From assembly GCA_016870355.1 (NCBI GenBank), contig VGBR01000002.1, forward strand, positions 275,320 to 339,319: 64,000 nucleotides of DNA. Direction: 5' to 3'. This DNA comes from Actinomycetota bacterium (GTDB lineage Bacteria > Actinomycetota > Acidimicrobiia > IMCC26256 > PALSA-555). The notes beneath the pieces were generated by a model. It saw only the letters and a list, made by a program, of their open reading frames with translations, was not told the DNA's origin and did no database searches. This document shows positions 49,020-58,431 of this stretch, piece by piece. The translations under genes were made by a program, and so were the position numbers. Position 1 is the first letter of the stretch. Every line of letters begins with the position of its first letter.

Positions 49020-50462
49020 TCACGGGTTGTCGGCGTTGCTCGCATCCGAACGGAGGCACACGAGGTCCCTTGTGTCGGCGGTTGCCGGGCTGCCGAAGCT
49101 CGCGGGAATCGAACCCTCGTCGAGCAAGGCGCGGAGCAGTCGGACGCTGAGCTGCGGTGACAGGTCAGGGCTCGGCATGCCCTTCGGGTTCAGCTCCCGA
49201 ACGGGGCCACATTCGTTGGCGACGACCGTGATGCCGCGCCGGATCGCCAGCTGCGACGTGTCGCTCCATCCTTCGTTGAAGTCGCGACCCTCGTTGAGCG
49301 CACCGAGGTTCGCCACGAACGCACCCACCGTCACGATCACCCCGACTGCCCCCAACGCCAGGTTGCGCCGGTGGTTGTCTGAGCGCAGCGTCATGACGAG
49401 ACCGGGTACGAGCACGACGACAAGGAACACCGCGCACCACTGGACATAACGCGAGCCGACGATGTTGCTCGTCGGGATGAGGAACGCTCGAGTCCAGCCG
49501 ATCGCGACGACCATCACCACGGCCGCCGCGAGTGCCGCCCCGCCCGCGATGAGGACCGGGCGCGACACCCGTCTGCGCACGATGCCGAAGGCGATGCAGC
49601 CGCCGATGAGCAGCAGCACACCCAGTCCGAGCGGCGCTGCGTCGACGGGGATAGTCGGGTCGCCGGTGCTGGTGACCGTGACGTCACCGCCACCGAAGAG
49701 GGCGGCCACCGAGTACAGGAACAGGCGGTTGGCGAACGTGAACCTCTTCGAGAAGTCCGCGGCGCCTGTGATCTGCTCTTCCCCGAACACGAACCACATG
49801 ACATGCGCGAACGCCGGGATGCTCAGCGTGAGGGCGGCGAGGCGGGGGCTCCATTGCAGCACCACGACCAGCCCGACGAACACGGCACCGAACGCCGCCA
49901 CGCCGCTGTCGCACGCGAACGCGAGGAGCAAGAGCGCAGCCACCGCGACGGCGCGCCGTGTCGTCGGCGCCCTTTGCAGTGCAAGCAGACCGGCGAAGAG
50001 CGACAGTGCCAAGGCGAAGTTGATGCCGAGCATGAACTCCCATGACATTCCTTGCACTCCGGGTCCGAGATAGACGGCCACCGTTGCGGACGCGAGGGCC
50101 AACAGTGTGGGCACGCCAAGCCGCCGGAGGACGAGCGCAAGTGCCACGTGCAGTGCGGCGAGGCTGAGCATGAACGCGCCGTAGACGAGCACATGGTTGT
50201 CGAGGCCGAACACCGTTCGTTGCACGCGGTAGATCACGAACGACACCACTTCGAGGTGACCTTGGAAGCCGCTGAACATGTCGAACCACGAGCCGCGGGT
50301 GTCGCCGATCATCTTCCACTCGTCGAAGTAGAAGTAGCCGTGGTCGTAGCGGGTCCCGATCCAGATCATCCCGGCGAGCGGGAGTGCGGCCCAGAGCCCC
50401 CATTCGACAGGTTGACGGAGCGTCGCCGAGCGGAAGCGGTCTAGAAGGCCAGGCGGTTCCAT
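49020..50462 (-). CDS. Multi-pass membrane protein, possible GT-C glycosyltransferase
   Basis: A 480-residue integral membrane protein with about ten hydrophobic segments (for example ALHVALALVLRRLGVPTLLAL and VAALLLLAFACDSGVAAFGAVF). After the first helix comes GTRYDHGYFYFDEWKMIGD; acidic residues in this first outer loop are typical of the metal/donor site of GT-C glycosyltransferases. A soluble C-terminal tail follows the last helix (ECGPVRELNPKGMPSPDLSP). The ATG at 50462 was chosen at the start of homology with the paralogue. It is probably involved in lipid-linked glycan assembly; the family is not securely recognised. Confidence 0.75.
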   Translation of the reverse strand: MEPPGLLDRFRSATLRQPVEWGLWAALPLAGMIWIGTRYDHGYFYFDEWKMIGDTRGSWFDMFSGFQGHLEVVSFVIYRVQRTVFGLDNHVLVYGAFMLSLAALHVALALVLRRLGVPTLLALASATVAVYLGPGVQGMSWEFMLGINFALALSLFAGLLALQRAPTTRRAVAVAALLLLAFACDSGVAAFGAVFVGLVVVLQWSPRLAALTLSIPAFAHVMWFVFGEEQITGAADFSKRFTFANRLFLYSVAALFGGGDVTVTSTGDPTIPVDAAPLGLGVLLLIGGCIAFGIVRRRVSRPVLIAGGAALAAAVVMVVAIGWTRAFLIPTSNIVGSRYVQWCAVFLVVVLVPGLVMTLRSDNHRRNLALGAVGVIVTVGAFVANLGALNEGRDFNEGWSDTSQLAIRRGITVVANECGPVRELNPKGMPSPDLSPQLSVRLLRALLDEGSIPASFGSPATADTRDLVCLRSDASNADNP

Positions 50463-50466
50463 GTGG

Positions 50467-51935
50467 TCATCCTGTCCCAATCGGCCGACATACGAGATCG
50501 CGCGTACCGAGTGCGGGAGCGCGCATCTCCTCGTTGAGCGATCCTTCGGTGAGCAGTCGCTGGATGAGGGCGACGGTGATCTGTGGATTGATCTCGGGGC
50601 TCGGGCGGGCGTCGGGGTCGAGCTCGCGGTCGTCACCGCATCCCTCGATGATGACGCTCACGGTCCGACCGACATGGGTGTACGTCTCGAGGCCGAACTG
50701 CTGGTCGACGCGGCGTACCGGCTCGAGCTGGAACAAGTTGATGACCAGCACGGCGACCAACGGTCCGGCGAACACCGGGACGAGCCTAGGGATGCGCCGC
50801 AGCGCGGGCGGAGCGTCGTTGCGAGCGCCGGTGCGAACGCCACCGCGAGGAACAGCGCTACCCACTGCACGTAACGCAACCCCGGGAACTCGTCGGGGTT
50901 GGTGAGGAAGGCGCGTGTGCGCGCGAGCGAGCCCGCGCAGAGGAGTGCCGCGACGATGCCGCCGACGAAGCTTGCGGTGACCGAGCGCGTCATGCCCCGT
51001 CGGGAGATCGTGATCCCGATGGTGGCGAGCGCCGCCACCAGCGCGATGCCACCGAGCACCTTCACGTCGAGTGGGATGACGGCGTCCGTGGGGATGGCCT
51101 CGAGCTTGGTGCGGGTCTCGCCACCTCCGAGCAGGCCGCCGGCCGCGTAGAGCACGAGCTCGGCGGCGAAGCTGAACATCTTCCCGAAGGTCGTTCCGAT
51201 GCTCTCGGTCCCATCGCCGAAGGCGATCCACGCAGCGTGCAGCACTGTGGCGGGCACGAGAGCGCGGAGTGTGGCGCGCCACGGCCAGGAGATCGCGAGC
51301 ACGATCCCCACGTAGACCAGGCCGAGGACTGCGATGCCACTGTTGGCCATCGCGGCTGCCACGAGCAGCGCACCGACGAGTGCGATGTCGCGGGTCCGGC
51401 GTTGCGTCCCGAGGGCGACCCACGCGGCGAAGAAGGAGAGCGCGAACGCGAGGGTGATGCTCCATTGGAACTGCCACACGACGTCCTGCCCGCCGGGACC
51501 GAAGTAGGTGGCGATGGTCGCGACCAATAGCGCGAACAGCATGGAGAGCCCGAGACGGCGCAGGAGGAGCACGAGCGACACGTGGAGGGCGCCGATGGCC
51601 ACGATGTGTGCGAGCCACGTCAGATGGTGGCCCTCCAAGCCGAGCACGGAGCGCTGGACGTTGTAGACCAGGAACGAGGTGACCGTGAGGTGCCCTTGGT
51701 GGCCCGCGAGCATCCCCTGGAGCACGCCGTCGAGTGATCGCTCGATCATCGACCACTCGTCGAAGTGGTACCAGTTGTTGCGATACCACGACGCGATCCA
51801 CACCATGCCGGCGAGCGGCCCCGCGATCCAAGCGATCCACTCGAAGCGCTCGGAGCGCTCGAGGCGCCGCCACCACGCGTGCACCCGGGCGCGGCGACCG
51901 GCTTCTGCTGATCCCTCGCCCCCCGGCTCAGCCAT
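50467..51935 (-). pseudogene. Paralogous membrane protein gene with a frameshift
   Basis: The frame from ATG 51935 encodes a paralogue of 49020-50462: ASWYRNNWYHFDEWSMIERS for the acidic loop, many hydrophobic segments and ALVPATVLHAAWIAFG. Near 50800-50825, after FAPALATTL, the coding potential jumps to another frame that continues VFAGPLVAVLVINLFQLEPV and ends RDLVCRPIGTG at 50467. One indel therefore splits an otherwise intact ~490-residue protein. It may be a real mutation, phase variation or an assembly error. Confidence 0.75.
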
Positions 51936-51946
51936 CGCTTGAACCG

Positions 51947-52981
51947 TCAGATCAACCCGAGGTCGATGGCGTCGACCACCCACGGGACGACCTCGTCGAG
52001 CATCTCGTCGAGCGTCGTCGTCGCCTCGAAGCCCAGTACGTCGCGCGCCTTGTCGACCGAGGGCACTCGCTTCTGCACGTCGTGCTCGAAGGCATCGTCC
52101 CTCACGTAGCGGAACGGCGCGTCGGGGCCTTTCAACCGGTGCCAGATGTTCTCGGCCAGCTCAAGGACGGTTGTGGCTTGTGCAGTGGAGAGGTTGAAGT
52201 CCTCGTTGAGCGCGTCAGGGTGCTCCATCGCGGTCACGATGCCCTTCGCGAGGTCGCCGCCATACGTGTAGTGACGGATCTGGCTGCCGTCGCCGAGGAT
52301 GTGCAGCGGGTCCTGGCCCTTCACGACCTTCTGCACGAGGTCGGGCACGACGTGGCTCATCGCGAGCTTGACGTTCCCGCTCAACACCTCGACGTCGGCC
52401 TGCGCGCGCATCTCACCCACGCCGACGCAGTTGAACGGGCGGCAGATCGTGTAGGGCAACCCGTATTGCTGGTGCGCGGCTCGGGCGAAGTACTCCACGG
52501 CCAGCTTCTGGAACCCGTACGACGAGATCGGAGGGGGGATGTGACGCTCCTGTCCCTCGTAGGACGGCCAGGCGTCGGTCGACTCGAACACCATCGACGA
52601 GCTCATGTACGTGACCTTCTGGAGCCGACCCTTACGGTGCGCGGCGATGGCGGCGTCGCACGACGACGCCATGATCCTCTCGTTCGTCGCGAGCAGGTCG
52701 TACGCGAAGGCGTGGAAGTAGGAGATCCCGCCGATGAGTGCAGCTCCTGCGATGAAGTGATCGCAGTCACGCAGTGCCTCCGCCACGAGTTCGGAGTCAC
52801 GGGCGTCGCCGACGATCAGCCGGTAGCTCGGGTGGGCGTCGTAGGACTTCTCGATCTTCCCGTACTTGGAGAAGTCGTCGAGCCCGACGACCCGATAGCC
52901 GCGCGCCAGCAGCTCCTCCACCACGTAGCCACCGATGAAGCCCGACGCCCCGGTGACCAGCACCTGCTGTCCCTCAGGCAT
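51947..52981 (-). CDS. NAD-dependent nucleotide-sugar epimerase/dehydratase
   Basis: A 344-residue extended-SDR enzyme. VTGASGFIGGYVVEELLARG is the NAD+ loop, YMSSSMVFES has the catalytic Ser, SYGFQKLAVE is the YxxxK pair, and RPFNCVGVGEM plus GDGSQIRHYTYGGDLAKGI are typical of GalE/RmlB-like sugar-nucleotide enzymes. It converts one NDP-sugar to another for glycan synthesis. The ATG overlaps the DPM-like GT2 gene by 8 bp, placing it in an operon with that gene and the nucleotide-sugar dehydrogenase. Confidence 0.9.
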   Translation of the reverse strand: MPEGQQVLVTGASGFIGGYVVEELLARGYRVVGLDDFSKYGKIEKSYDAHPSYRLIVGDARDSELVAEALRDCDHFIAGAALIGGISYFHAFAYDLLATNERIMASSCDAAIAAHRKGRLQKVTYMSSSMVFESTDAWPSYEGQERHIPPPISSYGFQKLAVEYFARAAHQQYGLPYTICRPFNCVGVGEMRAQADVEVLSGNVKLAMSHVVPDLVQKVVKGQDPLHILGDGSQIRHYTYGGDLAKGIVTAMEHPDALNEDFNLSTAQATTVLELAENIWHRLKGPDAPFRYVRDDAFEHDVQKRVPSVDKARDVLGFEATTTLDEMLDEVVPWVVDAIDLGLI

Positions 52982-53732
52982 CGATGTCCTTGCCGACCAC
53001 CTTCTGGAGCCGTTCGAGCGACATCCGCGGACCGAACGCGAACCGGTACCACCGCAGGTAGCGCGGGAGCCACCGCAGCACCTTGAAGTTCGACGTTCCC
53101 TTGGCCCGCTCGAGCCAGATCGTCGGGATCTCGGCCGTACGCAGGCGCAGTCGTCGCGCCTTGGCGACGAGCTCGATCCCGATCTCGAAGCCGGTTTCGG
53201 ACTGGATCCCGACGTCGTGCACGAAGTCCGTCGAGTACGCCTTGAAGGAGTTGGTGGCATCGCGCGTGCCGACCCGACCGAACCAGTAGAGCGTCAAGCC
53301 AGCGAGCTTCGAGAGAAAGGTCTTGAACGGTGGGCCGCCAATCTGCTGTCCGCCGCTCATGTACCGCGACGCGGCAGCCACCACCACACCGCGCTCCACG
53401 AGCTTGCAGAGATCGTCGATCTGCTCGGCGTCGTCGCTGCCGTCGGCCATCGTGACGACGGCAACCGGGGCGCGTGCGTGCGCGATGCCGAAGCGGATGG
53501 CGCGAGCCGGCCCGCGGCCGCTCGTGTTGTGCACTGCCATCACCCGAGGATCGGCAGCGGCGTACTTCTCGACGAACGGGACCGTCGTGTCGTGCTCGTC
53601 GTCGAACACGACGAGGATCTCGACCGGGAGCTTGACACCCTCGACGATCCGGTCGAGGCACCACAAGATGGTGTCGCCTTCGTCCTTCACCGGGATGACC
53701 ACCGAGACTCGCGGCTCCTCGAGCGGGGTCAT
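52974..53732 (-). CDS. GT2 glycosyltransferase, dolichol-phosphate-mannose-synthase-like
   Basis: A 252-residue soluble GT-A enzyme. VSVVIPVKDEGDTILWCLDR opens the fold, VVFDDEHDTT and VVTMADGSDD carry acidic metal-binding residues, and SRYMSGGQQIGGPPFKTFLSK resembles DPM1-type acceptor loops. There are no C-terminal membrane helices. It probably transfers a sugar from an NDP donor to polyprenyl phosphate, supplying lipid-linked sugar to GT-C enzymes such as the membrane proteins nearby. It overlaps both neighbours. Confidence 0.88.
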   Translation of the reverse strand: MTPLEEPRVSVVIPVKDEGDTILWCLDRIVEGVKLPVEILVVFDDEHDTTVPFVEKYAAADPRVMAVHNTSGRGPARAIRFGIAHARAPVAVVTMADGSDDAEQIDDLCKLVERGVVVAAASRYMSGGQQIGGPPFKTFLSKLAGLTLYWFGRVGTRDATNSFKAYSTDFVHDVGIQSETGFEIGIELVAKARRLRLRTAEIPTIWLERAKGTSNFKVLRWLPRYLRWYRFAFGPRMSLERLQKVVGKDIDA

Positions 53733-54931
53733 ACGCGCACGCCCTCACCGCGGATGTTCCAGATGTCGATGATCGGCACCTTGACGTCGAGGTCGCGATA
53801 GATCGCGTGGGGTGCACCGATGATCAGCAGATCCGACTCGGCAACGACCTGCTCCAGTGGGACGATCGACGGATCGGTCGACACGTAGGGATCGGTGGTG
53901 AGCACGCGCTCAGCCTTGAAGCCGAGAATCCGCTTGAGCTTGTAGCTCAGGCTCGAGCGGATGTCGTCAGACTCGGCCTTGAACGACATCCCGAGGATGC
54001 CAACCGTCATCTTGGCGATGTCGAACCTGCGCTCGAGCTGAGCCACGACGTAGAGCGGGAGGCCTTCGTTGATGTTCACGCTCGCGAGCCCGAGCTGAAA
54101 GTTGTTGTTGTTGAACGCGGCCAGCTGCATCGTGTCTTTGAACAGACACGGTCCGGCCGCGAAGCCGGCTCGCGGGAGGTCGGCCGCGCGCGGGTAGTTG
54201 TACGTGAGCGCGGAGCGGATGCGCTCGTAGTCGAGACCGAAGTCGTTCGCCATCATGTAGAGCTGGTTCGCGGTCGCGAACTTGATGTAGCGCCAGGTGT
54301 TCGTGAAGAGCTTGGCGAGCTCGGCTTCTTCAGGCTCGAGGTACACCATGTCGTCGTTGAGCACGCCAAGGAGCTTCGTGGCCCGGTCGGCAGCACGCTC
54401 GGTGCGAGCCGCCACGATCTGGGGAAGCTCACAGAGCTCGGTCATCGCCTGTCCTTCAGCGATGCGCTCCGGGCAGAAGGCGACGTCCACGTCGATCCCC
54501 ATGCGAGCGATGAGCTGTTCGATCATCGCGGTCACGCCCGGGTACACCGTGCTGCGCAAGACGAGGAGCTGGCCGTCCACGAGGCTGTCGGCGATCTCGG
54601 TGATCGCCTGCTGCACCGCGTTGACGTCGGGGTTGAGGTGTTCGTCGATCGGGGTGCCGATCACGACCACGACGTGCTCGGCTTCGCGAACCACACTCGG
54701 ATCGGTGGTGGCGCGCAGGCGGCCGGCGTCGAGGACCCGTCGCAGCACGACGTCGGCCCCAGGCTCGTCGAACGGCAAGGTGCCGGTGTTGACGAGGTCG
54801 ACCGCCTCCTCGTTCACGTCGACGAGGGTCACGTCGAGGCCGCGATCCGCGATCATCAGCGCGAAGGGCAGGCCGACGTGTCCGCACCCGCCGACGACGG
54901 CGAGATCGACCGAGAAGTCGGGCGTGCTCAC
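53729..54931 (-). CDS. UDP-sugar/nucleotide-sugar 6-dehydrogenase (WecC/UGDH family)
   Basis: A 400-residue enzyme. VVGGCGHVGLPFALMIADRG is the NAD+ Rossmann motif, VIGTPIDEHLNPD and LRSTVYPG follow the family order, NTWRYIKFATANQ corresponds to the substrate-binding helix, and AGPCLFKDTMQL contains the catalytic Cys. It oxidises an NDP-sugar C6 alcohol to the uronic acid (UDP-GlcA or UDP-ManNAcA type), giving acidic glycan units. GTG start, overlapping the stop of a 13-codon upstream ORF that appears leaderless. Confidence 0.92.
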   Translation of the reverse strand: MSTPDFSVDLAVVGGCGHVGLPFALMIADRGLDVTLVDVNEEAVDLVNTGTLPFDEPGADVVLRRVLDAGRLRATTDPSVVREAEHVVVVIGTPIDEHLNPDVNAVQQAITEIADSLVDGQLLVLRSTVYPGVTAMIEQLIARMGIDVDVAFCPERIAEGQAMTELCELPQIVAARTERAADRATKLLGVLNDDMVYLEPEEAELAKLFTNTWRYIKFATANQLYMMANDFGLDYERIRSALTYNYPRAADLPRAGFAAGPCLFKDTMQLAAFNNNNFQLGLASVNINEGLPLYVVAQLERRFDIAKMTVGILGMSFKAESDDIRSSLSYKLKRILGFKAERVLTTDPYVSTDPSIVPLEQVVAESDLLIIGAPHAIYRDLDVKVPIIDIWNIRGEGVRV

Positions 54932-54969
54932 TTCGCCCGCGCCAGGTCGCCAGCAGGAACGCGTGTCAT
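54928..54969 (-). CDS. Possible 13-codon leader peptide upstream of the sugar dehydrogenase
   Basis: ATG at 54969, 6 nt after a TACGCT box, encodes MTRVPAGDLARAK. Its TGA overlaps the GTG start of the dehydrogenase (GTGA). The coding-sequence start itself has no ribosome site, so translation may be coupled through this mini-ORF. Confidence 0.4.
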   Translation of the reverse strand: MTRVPAGDLARAK

Positions 54970-54975
54970 GTCACC

Positions 54976-54981
54976 AGCGTA
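54976..54981 (-). promoter_or_regulatory. Candidate -10 (TACGCT)
   Basis: TACGCT on the minus strand ends 6 nt before the mini-ORF ATG at 54969. Confidence 0.45.
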
Positions 54982-55022
54982 CGCCGCCGCGGCCGAACAG
55001 CGCCTGGCCGTGGGCGCTTGCG

Positions 55023-55028
55023 TAGCAT
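55023..55028 (+). promoter_or_regulatory. Candidate leaderless -10 (TAGCAT)
   Basis: TAGCAT ends 7 nt before the GTG at 55036. Confidence 0.5.
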
Positions 55029-55035
55029 CCGTGCG

Positions 55036-55713
55036 GTGAGCGAGGGCGACGAATCGGGCATCGACTTCCAGCGGCTGTACACCTATCGCTTTCGCGGCAT
55101 CGACCAAGGCGCCCGACAAGCGGTGTGGGACGAGATCGCGCCGGTCGTGCATCGCTGGCTCGGGAGCCCCCAGCACGTGCTCGACCCGGCGGCGGGACGC
55201 GGCGAGTTCATCAACGCCATCGAAGCGTCGGACCGGTGGGTGGTCGACACGGTCGAGTACGCCGAGGCGGTCCGCGACCCGGCGGTCGAGGTGGTGGTCG
55301 GCGACGCGCTCACCGTCGAGCTTCCCGCGTCGAGGTTCGACGGTGTGTTCGTCTCGAACCTGCTCGAGCACTTCGAGCGTCAGCACGACGTGGCCCGGTT
55401 TCTGCGCCGCATGCGTGCCTGTATGACCGACTCGGGGCGGATCGGCGTCATGGGTCCGAACTTCCGCTACTGCGCTCGTGAGTACTTCGACTTCGCCGAC
55501 CACACGCTCGCTCTCACCCATGTGGCCGTCGAGGAGCACCTCGTCAGTGCCGGGTTCGAGATCGAGCGGGTGATCCCGCGGTTCATCCCGTACTCGTTCC
55601 GGAGCCGGCTGCCGCAGGCGCCGTGGCTCGTGCGGACCTATCTCCGCGTTCCGCTCCTGTGGCGAATGCTGGGCAAGCAGTTCCTGGTGATCGCGAGGAA
55701 GCCGAGCGCCTAG
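55036..55713 (+). CDS. Class I SAM-dependent methyltransferase
   Basis: A 225-residue methyltransferase. HVLDPAAGRGEFINAIEAS is the SAM-binding loop (motif I), VVGDALTVELPASRFDGVFVSNLLEHFE covers motifs II-III (cited as residues 92-119), and GRIGVMGPNFRYC follows. The GTG at 55036 has TAGCAT 7 nt upstream; an earlier in-frame start lacks support. It is divergent from the sugar dehydrogenase and overlaps the acyltransferase stop by 4 bp in convergent orientation. It probably modifies the glycan or its lipid carrier. Confidence 0.87.
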   Translation: MSEGDESGIDFQRLYTYRFRGIDQGARQAVWDEIAPVVHRWLGSPQHVLDPAAGRGEFINAIEASDRWVVDTVEYAEAVRDPAVEVVVGDALTVELPASRFDGVFVSNLLEHFERQHDVARFLRRMRACMTDSGRIGVMGPNFRYCAREYFDFADHTLALTHVAVEEHLVSAGFEIERVIPRFIPYSFRSRLPQAPWLVRTYLRVPLLWRMLGKQFLVIARKPSA

Positions 55714-57887
55714 CTCGCGTTGGGGTGCAGCTCCGTGATCTGCAAGGCCACCGCGGCCGACACGCGACGAGCGCCTGCCGCGTGCTCGGCGACGCAATGC
55801 GTGCCGTCCCACGCAGGATCGGTGCACAGGTGGAACCCGTCGTGGTAGCGGACGCCCACAGTGCCATCGGCGTCGCACCCTGGCTCACCGCCGGGCAGGC
55901 ACGGCATGCGCCACTGGTACGCGTCCGCCGCGTCGCGGATGAACATGCCTGGGTCGATGACTGTCACGTTCGTGGGATCCTCGGCCGCCCACTGCTCGAA
56001 CTCCGGCCATTGCGCCGGTGCGTCAACCGTCACGTCCGGTCCGACGACCTTGTAGACGGCGGGATCAGGTGATGGCACGACATTCGGCACGATCGGGATG
56101 AGGTACACGTGCACGCCGGCCTCCTTCCAGAGGCGGATCGCCTCTTGGACCCAGAGGCGCCAGTCGGTGTTGCACGTCGAGTTGTCGTAGTACCAGTCGA
56201 ACGCGAACCAGATCGCGACGTCGGGGCGCGTCGCGGGGTCGGCCAGCTGCTCTTCGAGCTTGGGAATCAGGGCGCACGGTGGTGCCGCGCTGTGAGCCAC
56301 CGACTCGATCGCGCCCCCGGACTGCTTCACCAACTCGCCGAGGCACGGGATGAGCTCGACCGCGACCGAGTTCCCGACGACCTGCACCCGCGGGCGCGCG
56401 TCGGCGAGCTCGGCAACCGGTGGCGCTCCGGGAGCGACCGGTGGTTCGGTCGACAGCGCACCGTCACAGCGGGGCACCGTGGCGTACGTGAGCGTGGCTT
56501 GTTGGCTGGTGCGCGACGGCGCGACCTTGGGCGGCGCTGCGAACGACGCGAACGTGAAGAAGGGGAACGCGAGGAGCGCGGCGACAGCGGTGACCGCGAT
56601 GATCGTTGCGATCCGCTTCTGCGGGCCGCTCCATCGCGGAAGACGGTTGCGGCGGATCGGTTGCTCGACCAGCCAGTAGCTCGCGAGCGACACGGCGAGT
56701 GTGATGACCGCGCGCAGCACGAAGAGCGCGACGCCGTCGAGACCGGTCTCCGACTCCGTGAGCCACACGGTGATCGGCCAGTGCCACAGGTAGACGCCGT
56801 ACGACACAAGTCCGAGACCTACGAGCGGTCGACTCGAGCACAGGCGGCCGAGCGGGTGGTTGCCTGGTTGCGCTGCGCCCACGAGGACCAGCGCGATCAG
56901 CACTGCGATCAACCCATAGCCGCCCTGGTAGAGCCAGGTGGCGGTCGTCTCCACGGTCGCGATCAGAACAACGAGCGCGACCATCGCCACGCTGCCCGCG
57001 CCAATCACCAGGACGCGCGGTGTCGCTCGCGCGATTCGCACGGCGCCGGCGGTGAGGGCCCCGATCGCCGCGCCGAGCAGCAGCAAGAACGCGCGCGTGT
57101 CGGTGCCGTAGTACACGCGGTTGGGGTCGCGCTCGTCGAACAGCAACACCATCAATGCGAGCGACACCACGCCGAGGAGCACGCACCCCGTTCCGAGCGT
57201 GAGACGAAAGCGGCGACGAGACCGGGCGGCGCGGCGACCTCTCGTGCCGAAGGTGCGGGCGACGACTGCGGCGAGCCCAGCCACCATGAGCGGCCACAAC
57301 AAGTAGAACTGCTCCTCGATCGCCAGCGACCACATGTGTCGGAGTGGGCTCGGTGCTTCGCGCACGAACTGCTCCACGTAGTCCTGACCCGACCCGATGA
57401 AGTGCCAGTTCGCGACGTAGCCCAGCGACGCGAGTCCATCCTCGGCCATGTGTTGGCCGGCCACCTCCTCGGCCACGAACACCGCGTACAACCCCACAGC
57501 CAGGAGGACGAGCAGCAGCGCGGGGAGCAGGCGACGAGCCCGCCGGATCCAGAACCCGCGCAGCGAGATCCGCGAGCTGCGCTCCCGCTCGTTCACGAGC
57601 AGGCTCGTGATGAGGAACCCGCTGAGGACGAAGAACACGTCGACGCCGAGGAAGCCCCCGGGGGCTACGCCCGGGGAGAAGTGATAGAGGACGACGGCCA
57701 GCACCGCGATGCCGCGCAGACCGTCGAGCGCCCGCACGTGGGGCATGCCCTTCGAACCGTTCTCGGCCGGCGCTGCGGACGGTCGGGGTGCGGTGTGCGG
57801 GCCGTCGTGCGGGCGCTTCGACGATGCGGGGGCGCGGCGGGGGACCGCGACGGGCACGTCGGGATCACCAGTACGGAGCGGCGGCAC
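55710..57887 (-). CDS. OafA-type membrane acyltransferase (Acyl_transf_3-SGNH)
   Basis: A 725-residue two-domain protein. An Acyl_transf_3 membrane domain begins at RALDGLRGIAVLAVVLYHF (residues 52-70), with FLGVDVFFVLSGFLIT and SLAIEEQFYLLWPLM characteristic of the family. About ten transmembrane segments precede an extracytoplasmic SGNH-like domain with VQVVGNSVAVELIPCLG and a C-terminal HDGFHLC (catalytic D-x-x-H). It O-acetylates extracellular glycans. GTG start with TAGCCT 5 nt upstream; ATG 57746 (residue 48) would remove the disordered N-tail. Confidence 0.92.
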   Translation of the reverse strand: MPPLRTGDPDVPVAVPRRAPASSKRPHDGPHTAPRPSAAPAENGSKGMPHVRALDGLRGIAVLAVVLYHFSPGVAPGGFLGVDVFFVLSGFLITSLLVNERERSSRISLRGFWIRRARRLLPALLLVLLAVGLYAVFVAEEVAGQHMAEDGLASLGYVANWHFIGSGQDYVEQFVREAPSPLRHMWSLAIEEQFYLLWPLMVAGLAAVVARTFGTRGRRAARSRRRFRLTLGTGCVLLGVVSLALMVLLFDERDPNRVYYGTDTRAFLLLLGAAIGALTAGAVRIARATPRVLVIGAGSVAMVALVVLIATVETTATWLYQGGYGLIAVLIALVLVGAAQPGNHPLGRLCSSRPLVGLGLVSYGVYLWHWPITVWLTESETGLDGVALFVLRAVITLAVSLASYWLVEQPIRRNRLPRWSGPQKRIATIIAVTAVAALLAFPFFTFASFAAPPKVAPSRTSQQATLTYATVPRCDGALSTEPPVAPGAPPVAELADARPRVQVVGNSVAVELIPCLGELVKQSGGAIESVAHSAAPPCALIPKLEEQLADPATRPDVAIWFAFDWYYDNSTCNTDWRLWVQEAIRLWKEAGVHVYLIPIVPNVVPSPDPAVYKVVGPDVTVDAPAQWPEFEQWAAEDPTNVTVIDPGMFIRDAADAYQWRMPCLPGGEPGCDADGTVGVRYHDGFHLCTDPAWDGTHCVAEHAAGARRVSAAVALQITELHPNAS

Positions 57888-57892
57888 ACTTC

Positions 57893-57942
57893 AGGCTACC
57901 GACCGGCAGCCTGAGTAGGCAGCGCGTGCCCCCGGGTACCCT
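57893..57942. promoter_or_regulatory. Divergent leaderless -10 boxes (TAGCCT minus, TACCCT plus)
   Basis: TAGCCT on minus (57893-57898) serves the acyltransferase GTG at 57887. TACCCT on plus (57937-57942) ends 7 nt before the ATG at 57950. Confidence 0.5.
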
Positions 57943-57949
57943 GCCGGAC

Positions 57950-58399
57950 ATGGCCGCGCCGACCGAGGGGAAGCTCGATCGGGAGCTCAACGAGCTCCTC
58001 CAAGAGCTGCGAGTCATCCTGCCGGGCGTCCAGGTGCTGTTCGCGTTCCTCTTGGCGGTGCCTTTCGCACAAGGCTTCGCGGACCTTACGGACGGCCAAC
58101 GGCGGGTGTTCTTCGCGGCGTTCGTCGCCACCGCGATGGCATCCATCCTTCTCATGGCTCCGGGCGTGCAGCACCGATTGCGATTGCGCCAACGCGACAA
58201 GGAGGAGCTGCTGCGCGTCCCCGACCGGTTCGCTATCACTGGCACGGGGATGCTGGCGATTGCGATCAGCGCCGTCGTGTGCCTCATCGCCGACGTGATC
58301 TACGGGAAGACCACCGCGAGCATTGCCGCCGGGGTCGTGGCGTTGACGATCGTCCTCGTGTGGTGGGTGGGTCCGCACGTGCGGGCCGCCCGCGATTGA
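57950..58399 (+). CDS. DUF6328 integral membrane protein
   Basis: A 149-residue actinobacterial membrane protein. The N-terminal ELNELLQELRVILPGVQVLFAFLL is the family signature, and four hydrophobic segments follow (residues about 28-46, 57-75, 100-118, 123-141). Function is unknown; members are common next to stress and envelope genes. A TACCCT 7 nt before the ATG indicates a leaderless transcript. It is convergent with the second PhyH gene. Confidence 0.82.
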   Translation: MAAPTEGKLDRELNELLQELRVILPGVQVLFAFLLAVPFAQGFADLTDGQRRVFFAAFVATAMASILLMAPGVQHRLRLRQRDKEELLRVPDRFAITGTGMLAIAISAVVCLIADVIYGKTTASIAAGVVALTIVLVWWVGPHVRAARD

Positions 58400-58431
58400 C
58401 CCCACCCCAACGCGGCGTGTGACGCTCGCGG

